A stretch of 64,000 bases of DNA, from contig NZ_AP021874.1 in assembly GCF_009688945.1 (NCBI RefSeq), positions 1,116,001 through 1,180,000 of the forward strand, written 5' to 3'. The notes beneath the pieces are model-generated. The model was not told where the DNA came from. It did not search any database and was given only the letters and a program-made list of their open reading frames with translations. Source of the DNA: Desulfosarcina alkanivorans. GTDB lineage: Bacteria; Desulfobacterota; Desulfobacteria; Desulfobacterales; Desulfosarcinaceae. Numbering within the stretch: position 1 is the first letter of the stretch; each line of letters begins with the position of its first letter. A program made the position numbers and the translations under genes. Of the stretch, positions 1-8,596 are shown in pieces.

Positions 1-194
1 AATATGACCGTTTCAATCTCTTGGGGTTGAATTCCCCGAAGCTTTGCTTCGAATAGTCAAATGATACAGTTAGAGCTGTTTTGATACCCCGTCAACTCTG
101 CTGCGGGGTAGTTCATTTTCATCTTAGTGAGAAAATATTCGGGCTATCTTTTCAACAACTTCTTTTTTTAGTCCATGTGCATAAAAGGTCGAAC

Positions 195-347
195 TCAATC
201 CGTGCCGGTTTTCAAAATATCCAGCCGCGTTTCCAATTGTTGAAAAAGTGAAAAATAGTCGTCCTTAACGGCCTTGCAGATTTCTTCGGCAGATTCTTTG
301 TTAGAGGTATGCGTTGAATCCAGTGAATAATTTTTTGGTTCAACCAT
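195..347 (-). CDS. possible small hypothetical protein (50 aa)
   Basis: A short ATG-initiated frame of 50 codons ending in TGA on the minus strand, directly downstream of the decayed rfbA. The product would be acidic and hydrophilic with a plausible amphipathic helix in its second half (around ESAEEICKAVKDDYF). No convincing Shine-Dalgarno sequence precedes it and I recognise no family. It may be a fragment of a larger gene or a chance frame. Confidence 0.25.
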   Translation of the reverse strand: MVEPKNYSLDSTHTSNKESAEEICKAVKDDYFSLFQQLETRLDILKTGTD

Positions 348-406
348 ACCTGATACCCTAACGTTCAATTGATCATTGGCGCTAAAAGTGAAACGACCGC
401 CCTGCC

Positions 407-1355
407 CTACTCACCGGCGCTGCCCCCCAGCAAACTCTGATTTTCGAGGAAACCTTTTCCCATACTTTCATGAGGCCCTGATTTATTTTTCAAAATTTTC
501 AACAGGTATTGCCCATACCCGTTTTTGCCCATGGGCTTGCCGATCGTTTCGAGCTGCTCGTCGGCAATATAGCCAGACCGCCAAGCAATCTCCTCAGGAC
601 ACGCAATTTTCAGTCCCTGCCGGCGCTCAAGGATTTCCGCGAACCGGGAGGCTTCCAGCAGCGAGGCGTGGGTGCCCGTATCCAGCCAGGCGTAGCCCCT
701 TCCCATGAGTGAAACCTCGAGTTTTCCCATTTCGAGATAGCGCTGGTTGACATCGGTAATTTCCAGTTCGCCGCATGCCGATGGCTTGATGTCACGGGCG
801 ATCTCAACCACCTGATCGTCGTAAAAGTAGAGACCGGTGACGGCAAAATCCGATTTCGGGTGTTTCGGTTTTTCCTTGATACCGGTCACCGTCCCGTTTT
901 CGTCAAAGGAAACCACGCCGTATCGTTGGGAGTCGGCCACCTGGTAGGCAAAAACCGTCGACCGGTCGATTTTATGATTGGCTGCGGTCAGATCATTGGA
1001 AAGGTCATGTCCGTGAAAAATGCTGTCCCCCAGAACCAGTGCACTGGGTTTGGAGCCGATAAAATCACTGCCAATGATAAATGCCTGGGCCAATCCCTCG
1101 GGCCGGGGGTGCACCGCATAGGAAATGTTGAGCCCCCACTAGCTGCCATCTTTCAATAACTGCTCAAACCGGAGAGTATCCTGGGTAGTCGAGATGACGA
1201 GAATGTCCCGGATGCCGGCTATTATGAGTGTGGTCAAGGGGTAATATAGATCATTGGTTTATCAAAATCGGCAGCAACTGTTTGGAAATGGCAATGGTGA
1301 TGGGATACAGCCGGGTACCGCTGCCGCCAGCGAGAATGATGCCTTTGCGTTGCAT
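407..1355 (-). pseudogene. rfbA: broken glucose-1-phosphate thymidylyltransferase (RfbA/RmlA)
   Basis: RfbA makes dTDP-glucose from dTTP and glucose-1-phosphate, the first step of dTDP-rhamnose synthesis. The frame opens at ATG 1355 with the nucleotide-binding signature [16 protein letters not shown] and continues to QLLPI. There a one-base deletion (TAT codon of YDKP reduced to TT), followed about 15 bases later by a two-base insertion, shifts the frame. The restored frame reads [10 protein letters not shown] and then meets TAG in the family motif GSQWG (here GS-stop-WG). The remaining 235 codons (407-1114, from HPRPEGLAQAF to the natural C terminus) are intact. Family length is about 290 aa, so only the N-terminal third is damaged, but it holds the catalytic nucleotide-binding loop. 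The gene lies downstream of rfbB. A truncated protein from an internal GTG at 1114 would lack the active site. Confidence 0.88.
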
Positions 1356-1483
1356 GGTCTTCCTTTGTGTTCGTCCGAAAACGAGATTTCTGGAGCCAAA
1401 TCAGGGCTTGTGAAAAAAACTATCGTAGACGAAATGATCAAACTGGATATCGGGCAAAATTTCCATTTCTGATCGGGGCGCCC

Positions 1484-2563
1484 CTATGGTCGTTGCCCGT
1501 AGCTCGTTTCAATCCAGTTCTGATAGGCAACGCTGGTGACGTTTTTCACCCATTGTGCGTTGTCCAGGTACCACTGAACAGTTTTTCGGATCCCGGTTTC
1601 AAATGTTTCCTCGGGCGCCCATCCGATCTCGTCGGTAATCTTCGATGCGTCGATGGCGTATCGCTGATCGTGCCCGGGCCGGTCCTTGACAAAGGTGATC
1701 AGGGTGTCATGGCGCCGTAGATCAGCAAAGGGCAATATGTCGTCCAGAATGGCGCACACGGTAAGGATTACCTCCAGATTGGTTTTTTCGCTGTTTCCGC
1801 CGACGTTGTATACCGCACCGGGTCGCCCCTTATCCATGACGGCCATGATCGCCCGGCAATGATCGGTCACAAAAAGCCAGTCGCGGATGTTGAGGCCGTC
1901 GCCGTATACCGGAATCGGCTTTCCCTGCAATGCATGGTGAACGACCAGGGGGATGAGTTTTTCCGGAAATTGCCAGGGCCCATAGTTGTTGGAGCAATTG
2001 GTGGTCAGCGTCGGCAGTCCGTAGGTATGATGATACGACCGAACCAGATGGTTCGACGACGCTTTGGATGCCGAATAGGGGCTGTTGGGCGAATATGGCG
2101 TCGTCTCTGAAAATGCGGGGTCATCATTTCTCAGAGAACCATAGACCTCGTCGGTGGACACATGCAGGAATCGAAATGCGGATCGTTCTTCATCAGGCAA
2201 TCCCTCCCAATAGCTGCGCACCGCCTGCAATAAATTAAAAGTGCCGACCACATTGGTCTGGATAAAATCATCCGGTGTTGAAATGGATCGATCGACATGA
2301 CTTTCAGCGGCAAAGTTGACAACTGCCCACGGGCGATAATCGTCGAGAAGCGCGTCAACCCGCTGCCGATCGCCGATGTCGCCCTGTATAAAAACATGAC
2401 GGGGGTCTTTCGCCAATGCCTCCAGATTCTCAAGATTGCCGGCATAAGTCAATTTATCCAGGTTGACGACGATACCCTCGCCTGTCTCTAACCAGGTGTG
2501 AACGAAATTGGCACCGATGAAGCCGGCGCCACCGGTGACGAGGATGGTTGAATTGGGGTTCAT
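1484..2563 (-). CDS. rfbB: dTDP-glucose 4,6-dehydratase
   Basis: 359 aa, full family length. It converts dTDP-glucose to dTDP-4-keto-6-deoxyglucose in the cytoplasm, the second step toward dTDP-rhamnose and related deoxysugars. It is an extended short-chain dehydrogenase: the Rossmann NAD-binding motif [10 protein letters not shown] is near residue 11, the acidic [11 protein letters not shown] stretch follows, and the catalytic Y-x3-K is in PYSASKAS with a preceding STDEVYGSL segment. The family-typical [15 protein letters not shown] and [10 protein letters not shown] motifs are present. It would normally work with RfbA, but the adjacent rfbA is broken and no rfbC or rfbD is in the window, so the pathway here is either dead or completed elsewhere. 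No substitution in a key residue was seen. Confidence 0.95.
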   Translation of the reverse strand: MNPNSTILVTGGAGFIGANFVHTWLETGEGIVVNLDKLTYAGNLENLEALAKDPRHVFIQGDIGDRQRVDALLDDYRPWAVVNFAAESHVDRSISTPDDFIQTNVVGTFNLLQAVRSYWEGLPDEERSAFRFLHVSTDEVYGSLRNDDPAFSETTPYSPNSPYSASKASSNHLVRSYHHTYGLPTLTTNCSNNYGPWQFPEKLIPLVVHHALQGKPIPVYGDGLNIRDWLFVTDHCRAIMAVMDKGRPGAVYNVGGNSEKTNLEVILTVCAILDDILPFADLRRHDTLITFVKDRPGHDQRYAIDASKITDEIGWAPEETFETGIRKTVQWYLDNAQWVKNVTSVAYQNWIETSYGQRP

Positions 2564-2672
2564 GTTGGTTTAGGGTTATCCTCAATCAAAAAAAGCGGCT
2601 TGTTAAACAACCTCTGAGTTAACCGTTAATCTCCCATCGATGACCGCTTTTATTATTCAATGGTCGATCGGT

Positions 2673-3254
2673 TCAGTTCAGAAAACGAATTTTATCCATG
2701 GATACACCAGCGGACTGGATTGTTTTGATTGCCTCATCATAATTTCCGGAAACGGTGATGACAACGATATCATAATCCATTTGTTTGAGCCGGGTTGCTG
2801 TTTTTACAGCCAAATGAGAAAACCGTTCACCCGCCATGGACGGGTCGACAACATCAATCAGATCTAATTGGGTCCCTTCCATCGAATGGTGTGCAAGTTC
2901 ACATAGCTCACCCGTACCATAAAAAATAACCCGACGGGCCCCTTCCCCCTCAAGCATGGTGAAAAACTTTTGCAGCCTGTTTTTCGCCGTCTTGTAAATC
3001 TGAAAAGAACTCAGAATATACTCGTAAGTTAACCGTGTTTTTTCCATTGCTCCGGACGGCGTCAGAATATATTTAATCCGATTACCGGGAAGTGTGGTTA
3101 CCTTGCAATAGCCTTTTTTTACCAACCGCTTAATAAATGAATTCACCAACCCTAAAGAGATGTTAAGAGTGTCCGAGAAATAACGCTGGGAAGTTTCCTT
3201 TTCTTCAGCGATTATTTCTAGTAAAAGCAGTGTATTAGAACTTTTTAAATTCAT
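2673..3254 (-). CDS. winged-helix regulator of EPS/LPS locus (MarR-like) with C-terminal Rossmann-like domain
   Basis: 193 aa. The N-terminal 90 residues form a winged helix-turn-helix (SQRYFSDTLNISLGLVNSFIKRLVKKGY followed by a wing and ILTPSG), like the MarR-type regulators found at the head of exopolysaccharide loci. The C-terminal half (from about residue 100) reads as a Rossmann-type fold, with RVIFYGTGELCELAHHS resembling a nucleotide-binding loop and a later DIVVITVSGN strand. It sits upstream of rfbB in the same direction with a 109-base gap, so it probably controls the polysaccharide genes. The role is inferred from fold and location; the ligand is unknown. Confidence 0.72.
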   Translation of the reverse strand: MNLKSSNTLLLLEIIAEEKETSQRYFSDTLNISLGLVNSFIKRLVKKGYCKVTTLPGNRIKYILTPSGAMEKTRLTYEYILSSFQIYKTAKNRLQKFFTMLEGEGARRVIFYGTGELCELAHHSMEGTQLDLIDVVDPSMAGERFSHLAVKTATRLKQMDYDIVVITVSGNYDEAIKTIQSAGVSMDKIRFLN

Positions 3255-3427
3255 TTTCCGTGGTTTTGAACATAGCTCCGCCGGGTGAATTACGAGATGG
3301 TCCCGTAAATCCCGGAGAACTCTGATGGAATAATTTGTCGGGTAGGCTTTTTGAAGCGATAATGGTTGAAGCGTTCAAATATTGAACACAAAAAAGGGAG
3401 AAGGTCAACCGTTAATCGATTTGATGG

Positions 3428-3477
3428 CAGGGCGATCTCATGTAACATTGGCACCGGACATGCTGTCCTTTTGAAAG
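3428..3477. repeat. 50-bp direct repeat, copy A (partner 8429-8478)
   Basis: About 45 of 50 bases match 8429-8478, including an uninterrupted core GTAACATTGGCACCGGACAT. The partner copy lies just beyond the end of the fragmented IS4-family gene, so copy A is best read as a solo end left by loss of a related element. Confidence 0.7.
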
Positions 3478-3805
3478 TGGTGATAGATCGCCTTTCTTAT
3501 AATTTCAACTACCCGTAAATACGCATTATATGAATGGTAAAAATAACTTTCTGAAATGATAAGATAAATATAGACTTTTTTTTCCGCCTTTGTGACAACT
3601 ACCTAAATAAATGCCCCCCGCAGCAAGCAGCAGGGGATTACAGTGTGTGTGGATTTTTTTTGATAACAATTCCGTGGCGTTAAGCCCCGGTTTTCTTTCT
3701 ATTGTCATATTTTAAGCAGTTTTGCAAAAAACCTCATTTTTCCAGTATGTTACATTCAAAAAGGATTTTTTCTACCAGTTTTGATAGATAGTCAGGAATC
3801 TAATT

Positions 3806-3837
3806 CGGGTCGCACTTTAAGTGGCCCGTTTTTTTAT
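3806..3837 (+). terminator. possible intrinsic terminator
   Basis: CGGG...CCCG and CAC...GTG arms form a stem with two bulges around a TTTAA loop, followed immediately by seven T residues. The stem is imperfect and no gene is recognised upstream on this strand, so this is tentative. Confidence 0.3.
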
Positions 3838-4132
3838 TGTGTCTCTAATAATACCTCGGTAGCTTAGTGGTTTATGATAGCTATCCCATGCTTATAAGGA
3901 TTCAAAGCCGTATGGTTCGATTAGAGTGGCACATAGCCAATGGTTTTATCATTTGGCGAATGAATACATTGACCCGCAGTTTGCTAAAGGCTATACCAGA
4001 TCAGTAATTTCCGAATAGGCACTTGCACGTAACCATCCGAATATATTTTGCAAAGATTTCATTATTAACTTGACAACATAAGGCCAATATGCGGCGCGAC
4101 TTTGTATAACTCATCATTACAGGAGGTTATAC

Positions 4133-4231
4133 ATGCCGCGCTCGTTTCACCCATGTAATAAGCCCAGTTCCATTTCTTTTGGTTCTTCCGGTTTAAGCGT
4201 ATTTTCGAACAACTGGCAGAAATTCAGGTAG
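4133..4231 (+). CDS. short ORF with strong ribosome binding site (32 aa), unknown
   Basis: ATG preceded by ACAGGAGGTTATAC, an excellent Shine-Dalgarno with good spacing. The product (starting MPRSFHPCNKPSS) ends at TAG after 32 codons. It looks like the N terminus of a truncated gene, probably transposon-associated given the ISL3 remnant just downstream. I cannot assign a family. Confidence 0.25.
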   Translation: MPRSFHPCNKPSSISFGSSGLSVFSNNWQKFR

Positions 4232-4334
4232 AATAGGAATTCATCCAACTAAATCGTACTTTCAAGTTGAAAAAATGTGGACAATCAGGTTTCCAAAAGG
4301 TGTTCGCCAAAACATCCAGAAAAAGGAGACCTTC

Positions 4335-4446
4335 ATGTCCACAAGCCTTTTGTAGCATGGATTCGGCCTTCGTGGCTATCGTTACATTCGTACTGAATAC
4401 ATTAATGGTCATGTCTACTTCACCGTGGAAATGAAACCTGAATCTC
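4335..4446 (+). pseudogene. N-terminal remnant of an ISL3-family transposase
   Basis: AAAAAGGAGACCTTC precedes ATG, and the frame reads MSTSLL, a TAG, then HGFGLRGYRYIRTEY and NGHVYFTVEM. This matches the opening of ISL3-family transposases as I remember them, which begin MSTSLLYHGFGIRGY. The usual Tyr codon is TAG here. Similarity stops where the next transposase fragment begins, before the cysteine-rich zinc finger, so only the first 35 or so codons remain. Family assignment rests on recalled sequence, not a search. Confidence 0.55.
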
Positions 4447-5135
4447 CCCCGAAAACAAAGACCTAAAAGAAAAGGGAAACCGGGGCGGAGAACGACCCCG
4501 TATCCATTCGAATTTCGGCTCAAAGTCGTGAAGCTGTTTTTGGAAGACGGCTACCCCGTTGTATTGATTGCCCAGCAGTTCGGTATCAGCCATCACAGCA
4601 TTCGACGTTGGAGTAAACGTTATCGGGAGAACGGCGAGCAAGGGCTTATTGCCAAGAATCGGAAGCCCTGCGGGTTGTTACCCAAAGCATCGTTACGCTT
4701 AAAAAAGAAAATCCTGGCTATGGGGGCAGACGCATTGCCGATGTCCAGAAACGGTTTTTCCTGATCCGCACCACCCCCTCGACCGTTCAGCGGACGCTGG
4801 TTGATAAAGGGTTGAACACCCAGGTAAAAAAGAAGCCCGGAAAGAATCCCGCCAAACCGCGTTTTTTCGAACGGGCCAGACCCAACCAGATGTGGCAGAG
4901 CGACATCCTGACGTTTCGCCTGGCCGGAAAGAATGCTTACCTGATCGGTTATCTGGATGATTACAGCCGCTATGTCACCGGCCTGGGGTTTTACCGCAGC
5001 CAGACCGCCGAGAACGTGATCGAAACCTATCGTCGTGCTGTGGGCGAGTACGGTGTTCCCTAAAAGATGCTCACCGACAACGGCCGTCAGTATTCCAACT
5101 GGCGGTGCATCACCCGGTTCGAAAAAGAACTATCC
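4431..5135 (+). pseudogene. decayed IS3/IS481-type DDE transposase
   Basis: Three pieces of one gene are visible in different frames. From 4435 to about 4717 the frame encodes a basic N terminus and helix-turn-helix (VLIAQQFGISHHSIRRWSKRY). After a frameshift near 4718 it resumes as YGGRRIADVQKRFFLIRTT and runs through the integrase core, with the first catalytic Asp in NQMWQSDILTF and LIGYLDDYSRYVTG following. A TAA at 5061 then interrupts EYGVP/KMLTDNGRQYSNW, which contains the second catalytic Asp (TDNG). The C-terminal third with the catalytic Glu is missing beyond about 5135. At least one more lesion lies near 4464. It is non-functional. Confidence 0.82.
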
Positions 5136-5369
5136 ACATTGAAAGAAATATATAGGTGTTGTGAAATTATTTACTCATTCTATAGCATATTACATACCAC
5201 TTTGTAGCAACGCAACTTTGCAGTTTATTTAACAAATTAATATCATACAGAATATTAATACGACACCGCAACATGAAAGTGGCATTAAATTTGCTTTTTA
5301 ATCCTAAATCCTTCTATTGGATATTTATTTAAAACAAAATCTTTTTTACTTTTTTAAGAGGAGAAGTTA

Positions 5370-6473
5370 TGTAAAAAAAATTTACGCTTCTCTATATAGC
5401 TCAAGTGGCAACAAAGTAGTCAAAAATGGGGACCATATCCCATTTGATTGTGTTCCAAACGATCCTTGAAGATTGAACCACCTACTGGACGATACGCATG
5501 AATTTTTTACCGATGTTTCTTGATTTGCGGCGATTGAATCGAAAGACATACTCATCCAGATAATTCTGAAGGTGTTTCGGTTCAAAACATCCCTGAAAGG
5601 TTCCTCTGATCAGTCATTTGACCAAGGTTATCACCAAGTGAACACCGCACTAGTTTTCGTGATCGTTGCTCTTGCTCTGGTTTGTTGTTTCGCGGCGGTA
5701 CTGCTCTTTATCAATGATGTTATAGCTTGGCCATTTATCTGTGGCGATGGTTGCACCGGGCTCGATATTGTCGAGAATGAAGGTCTACAACGAATACCCT
5801 GAACAGTCCAAGGCGACATGTAAACGAATGCGACCCATTCGTTTTTCGATGCTTCACCGTTCAACGGCAATAGCGACAATGGTTTTGCCTTCAGCCCCGC
5901 GGCCCCGTTTACCGGATTGTTTACCGCCGAGGACAAATTCGTCAACTTCAACGCGCCCGGATAGCTTTTCACGCTCATGACGGATGTCACAACGACGGAG
6001 CTTTTGAAGCCAGGTCCAAGCGGATTGATAACTGCCAAAGCCTATCAGTTCCTTGAGGTTCACCGCGTTGATGCCGGATTTCCGGGTGGTGAACCACCAC
6101 ATGGCTTTGAACCAATAAATGATTGGTGTTTTGGAACTGTCCATCATGGTTCCGGCCGTTAACGAATGCTGGAGCTCGCATTGCGTGCAAATATACAGAG
6201 TGCTTGAACTCAGCCAGTACTGCTTATCGCCACATTTTTTACACACAAAGCCATCTGGCCATTTTTGCTTGAACAGATAACCGAAACAGGCTTCCGGTTT
6301 TGAAAAACGTTGATCGAATTCGATCTCAGATTTTGGGAAATCCCCGGTAATGGTAAAGTCTGTCATGGCGGCCTCTTTCTGTTGGTTATGAGGCCAGCAT
6401 AACACCGGCTTGTGACAGATACGGTCACAACTGGCTTACTGGAACTTCATAGAGAAGCTCAAATTTTTTTACA
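5370..6473 (-). mobile_element. IS1595-family element, decayed
   Basis: About 1.1 kb. The left end (TGTAAAAAAAATTT then CGCTTCTCTAT, from 5370) and the reverse complement of the right end (TGTAAAAAAATTT then AGCTTCTCTAT, ending 6473) form terminal inverted repeats with small differences. Identity fades about 30 bases in. No clear target duplication was found. The single transposase gene inside is broken. Confidence 0.72.
5482..6366 (-). pseudogene. IS1595-family transposase with in-frame stops
   Basis: Starts at ATG 6366 behind AGAAAGAGG. The N-terminal half is intact: a zinc ribbon (CKKCGDKQYW...CTQC), the linker MWWFTTRKSGINAVNL and the start of the DDE/DEDD core (GRVEVDEFVLGGKQSGKRGRG). 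At TGA 5854-5856 translation stops, but the same frame continues as recognisable family sequence (GRIRLHVALDCSGYS, TFILDNIEPGATIATDKW, then later LQNYLDEYVFRFNRRKSR). Further TAG codons interrupt it near 5785, 5650 and 5482. The frame is kept and only nonsense mutations accumulated, so the decay looks fairly recent. Confidence 0.82.
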
Positions 6474-6738
6474 TTATTAATAAACTTGGTTCAAGGCATT
6501 TTTAACGTTAAGACCAAAACATGAACAGAGAAGAAAAAAAATGAAGAGCTACAAGAAATTTCTGGTGTTTGCGCTAATCACAGATGAGCCTAAATTGCTG
6601 ATATCTGTTAAATCTCGCAGGTTTTAAGACCAAGGAAAACGTTGACTTTTTACAAAAAGTATGTGTAGGTTTAAAAATGAAGGATGTTGGAAATAAATAT
6701 TTTACTTTTGGGGGAAGTGTCTTTTCCGAGGCATAAAA

Positions 6739-7632
6739 ATGATTCACAAGACGATTTCCATATTGGTTTTTTTGACCTTGGTGATGATGCTCACGACTGC
6801 AATAAATACTTCTCAAAGCTGGGGAACTGCAGATAGTTCTGACGCACCTACTCTTACATTGAATATCAAAGATGAGCCATTAAAGACTGTCTTTGAGAAA
6901 TTTTCCAGGGCGACCGGTTACCAAATTTCTATTGACGAGGAATGGACGGACTTGATTGTTTCAGCATCTTTAAAAAATGCCTCACTTTATGAGAGCACAA
7001 GGAGGATTCTTACCAATCAAAATCATGCTATCATCATCAACGATATTGAAAAAAAACTTACTGTTACTATATACGACAAGCGTGTACTATCGAAAATTCA
7101 GAAGAAAGTAGGCTCAGATTTTCAACAGATTGTTGATTTTAGAGACTTGGAGGTTATACCGCCTGATAAGCCAGGAGGTCGAGGGATTACACAAAGAGAA
7201 TTGGATGTCATACTGGCCCGTGAGAACAATATCGACCCGCTGGATGTGGAGGTGATACCACCCAAAAATCCAGGAGAAATAGGGGTTACGCAAAGAGAAC
7301 TGGATGTCATACTGGCCCGTGAGAACAATATCGACCCGCTGGATGTGGAGGTGATACCACCCAAAAATCCAGGAGAGCGAGGTGTTACGCAGAGAGAATT
7401 GGATGCCATACTTGATAGTGGAAAGACAATCGACCCGTTGGATGTGGAGGTGATACCACCCAAAATTCCAGGAGAAAAAGGGATTACGCAAAGAGAATTA
7501 AATGCCATTTTGGCACGTGAAAACAAGATCAATCCGCTGGATCTGGAGGTAATACCACCCAAAAATCCAGGAGAGAGAGGTGTTACGCAGAGAGAATTGG
7601 ACGCCATGAGGGCAAATGATAATCAGAAATGA
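6739..7632 (+). CDS. exported STN-domain protein with five 33-residue repeats
   Basis: 297 aa. A signal peptide or membrane anchor occupies residues 1-30 (hydrophobic SILVFLTLVMMLTTA). Residues about 38-112 match the STN (secretin/TonB short N-terminal) fold: LTLNIKDEPLKTVFEKFSR, ISIDEEW and a final beta strand KKLTVTIYD. STN domains occur in the periplasm in secretins and TonB-dependent receptors and mediate protein-protein contacts. From residue 137 to the end are five tandem 33-aa units of the pattern LEVIPPKNPGERGVTQREL plus DAILARENNIDP; the last is incomplete. No beta-barrel or secretin domain follows. Base composition is lower in GC than the core genome, suggesting transfer. Function is unknown; a periplasmic adaptor or scaffold is my inference. 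Gene 7775 is 140 bases downstream in the same direction. Confidence 0.75.
   Translation: MIHKTISILVFLTLVMMLTTAINTSQSWGTADSSDAPTLTLNIKDEPLKTVFEKFSRATGYQISIDEEWTDLIVSASLKNASLYESTRRILTNQNHAIIINDIEKKLTVTIYDKRVLSKIQKKVGSDFQQIVDFRDLEVIPPDKPGGRGITQRELDVILARENNIDPLDVEVIPPKNPGEIGVTQRELDVILARENNIDPLDVEVIPPKNPGERGVTQRELDAILDSGKTIDPLDVEVIPPKIPGEKGITQRELNAILARENKINPLDLEVIPPKNPGERGVTQRELDAMRANDNQK
7147..7629 (+). repeat. 99-bp coding tandem repeat, about 4.9 units
   Basis: Five consecutive 99-bp units in frame within the STN protein. Units 2 and 3 share long identical runs (GATGTGGAGGTGATACCACC begins three of them), so recent unit duplication or conversion is likely. Variation is concentrated at the position after PPK and in the ILARENN helix. 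Confidence 0.9.
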
Positions 7633-7774
7633 CTTTGTTCAAAGCAGAAAGGAGGCTTTGCGGTAGCTGAAAAACAGTTATCAAGTTATATTATACCTAA
7701 CAATACTTATTTCGATATATCAATGTAGAAAGACCGGTGAAAAATTTAAATTTCTAACAATGGAGGACACTATC

Positions 7775-8110
7775 ATGAGTTCAAAGAAAGTTATTGTAAT
7801 TGGCCTTATCGTTTGTAGCGTAATTCTTTTTTCATCAATCAATGTCATGGCAGCAGCTAACTGGTTCTCTGCCACAGTAGATTCGTCAACTGCAGGAACA
7901 ACTTTTCAATGTGAACTAACAGGTACTGAGGAAGGCGGAGGTACTAGAACGTTTACAAAAAAAACCTTTTTATTATATTCGCCGTTAAAAAATTCTATGC
8001 TTGCTGTCCTCCTTTCGGCTCAATCCATTGGATCATCTGTTAGAGTTTATGTTGATCCTGAAGTTGGTACATTCCCTACGATTTATGGTATTGGATTGCA
8101 AAGCCAGTAA
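7775..8110 (+). CDS. small secreted protein, unknown
   Basis: 111 aa from ATG 7775, chosen over an upstream ATG because TGGAGGACACTATC places a perfect Shine-Dalgarno 8 bases before it. Residues 1-27 form a classical signal peptide (VIVIGLIVCSVILFSS, probable cleavage after VMA). The mature part is about 84 residues, rich in Ser, Thr and Gly with beta-strand character (WFSATVDSSTAGTTF, RVYVDPEVGTFPTIYGIGL) and a single Cys. No domain was recognised. Together with the preceding STN protein it forms a two-gene exported cargo stranded between insertion sequences. Confidence 0.68.
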   Translation: MSSKKVIVIGLIVCSVILFSSINVMAAANWFSATVDSSTAGTTFQCELTGTEEGGGTRTFTKKTFLLYSPLKNSMLAVLLSAQSIGSSVRVYVDPEVGTFPTIYGIGLQSQ

Positions 8111-8180
8111 TGAATGTTTTCATACATTTCGATGATCCGTTGTTGCGGATTGAATCAATAAAAAAATAGAAAGAAAAATG

Positions 8181-8299
8181 ATGGTACCGTAAAAAGTCGT
8201 TTCCATAAAAAAGAAGTGCAACACATAGCAATGGGAACATTCTTACTTCTATCACATAATGTGGTTACAAACTATTCTTCTGACTTTTTACGGTTCCAT
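8181..8299. repeat. MITE-like element with 18-bp terminal inverted repeats
   Basis: 119 bp bounded by ATGGTACCGTAAAAAGTC and its near-perfect inverse (17 of 18 bases). It has no coding capacity. The GTAAAAAGTC core recurs near 20368, and shorter GTAAAAA cores occur near 16220, 39034 and 53044. Confidence 0.6.
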
Positions 8300-8395
8300 G
8301 AAAGATTGAATAAATCATCGCTGGTTCTTAATAGGGCACTTTTTGTTCTTTTGTAATGCTGTTTTACGTGTATTCGGAAAAGGTTGCCATAATTC

Positions 8396-8426
8396 AAAGG
8401 CAGAGTCAAATTCTGACTCTGCCTTT
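8396..8426. terminator. perfect 13-bp palindromic hairpin
   Basis: AAAGGCAGAGTCA, a 5-base loop, then TGACTCTGCCTTT. It could act as a bidirectional terminator, though no T tract follows. It lies immediately outside the end of the old IS4-family element. Confidence 0.45.
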
Positions 8427-8428
8427 GA

Positions 8429-8478
8429 CAGGGCGATCGCACGTAACATTGGCACCGGACATGCTATCCATTTGCAAG
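8429..8478. repeat. 50-bp direct repeat, copy B (partner 3428-3477)
   Basis: About 90 percent identical to 3428-3477. It lies just downstream of the reconstructed stop (8493-8495) of the fragmented IS4-family transposase, so it is probably the terminal sequence of that element. Confidence 0.7.
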
Positions 8479-8596
8479 TCAATGTCATTAACTTAACCGA
8501 TCGGCTTGTATTGGAGAAAATATCTTCTTGGCTTGGCTTTATGATTTCGCGGATATTTTCTTCCCGGTCTGACCGGTTCTATGGTTCTTTGAAAAA

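Larger units (their letters stand above)
3255..4132. other. long intergenic stretch with IS debris
   Basis: No convincing gene. It contains a 50-bp copy of the sequence next to the old IS4 gene end (3428-3477), a possible terminator (3806-3837), and a roughly 40-codon open stretch on the plus strand around 3889-4017. That stretch has protein-like composition (HSQWFYHLANEYIDPQF) and ends in TAG, but it has no start codon upstream and I could not assign it to a family. The region is AT-rich and reads like a graveyard of past insertions. Confidence 0.5.

Noticed and set aside
3855-3930. A tRNA-like opening (CGGTAGCTTAGTGG)
   Set aside because: No acceptor stem, anticodon arm or T arm can be folded around it.
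7114-7607. Long antisense open frames and a possible CRISPR-like array
   Set aside because: The 99-bp periodicity comes from coding tandem repeats; unit length, absence of spacers and frame-kept variation rule out CRISPR.
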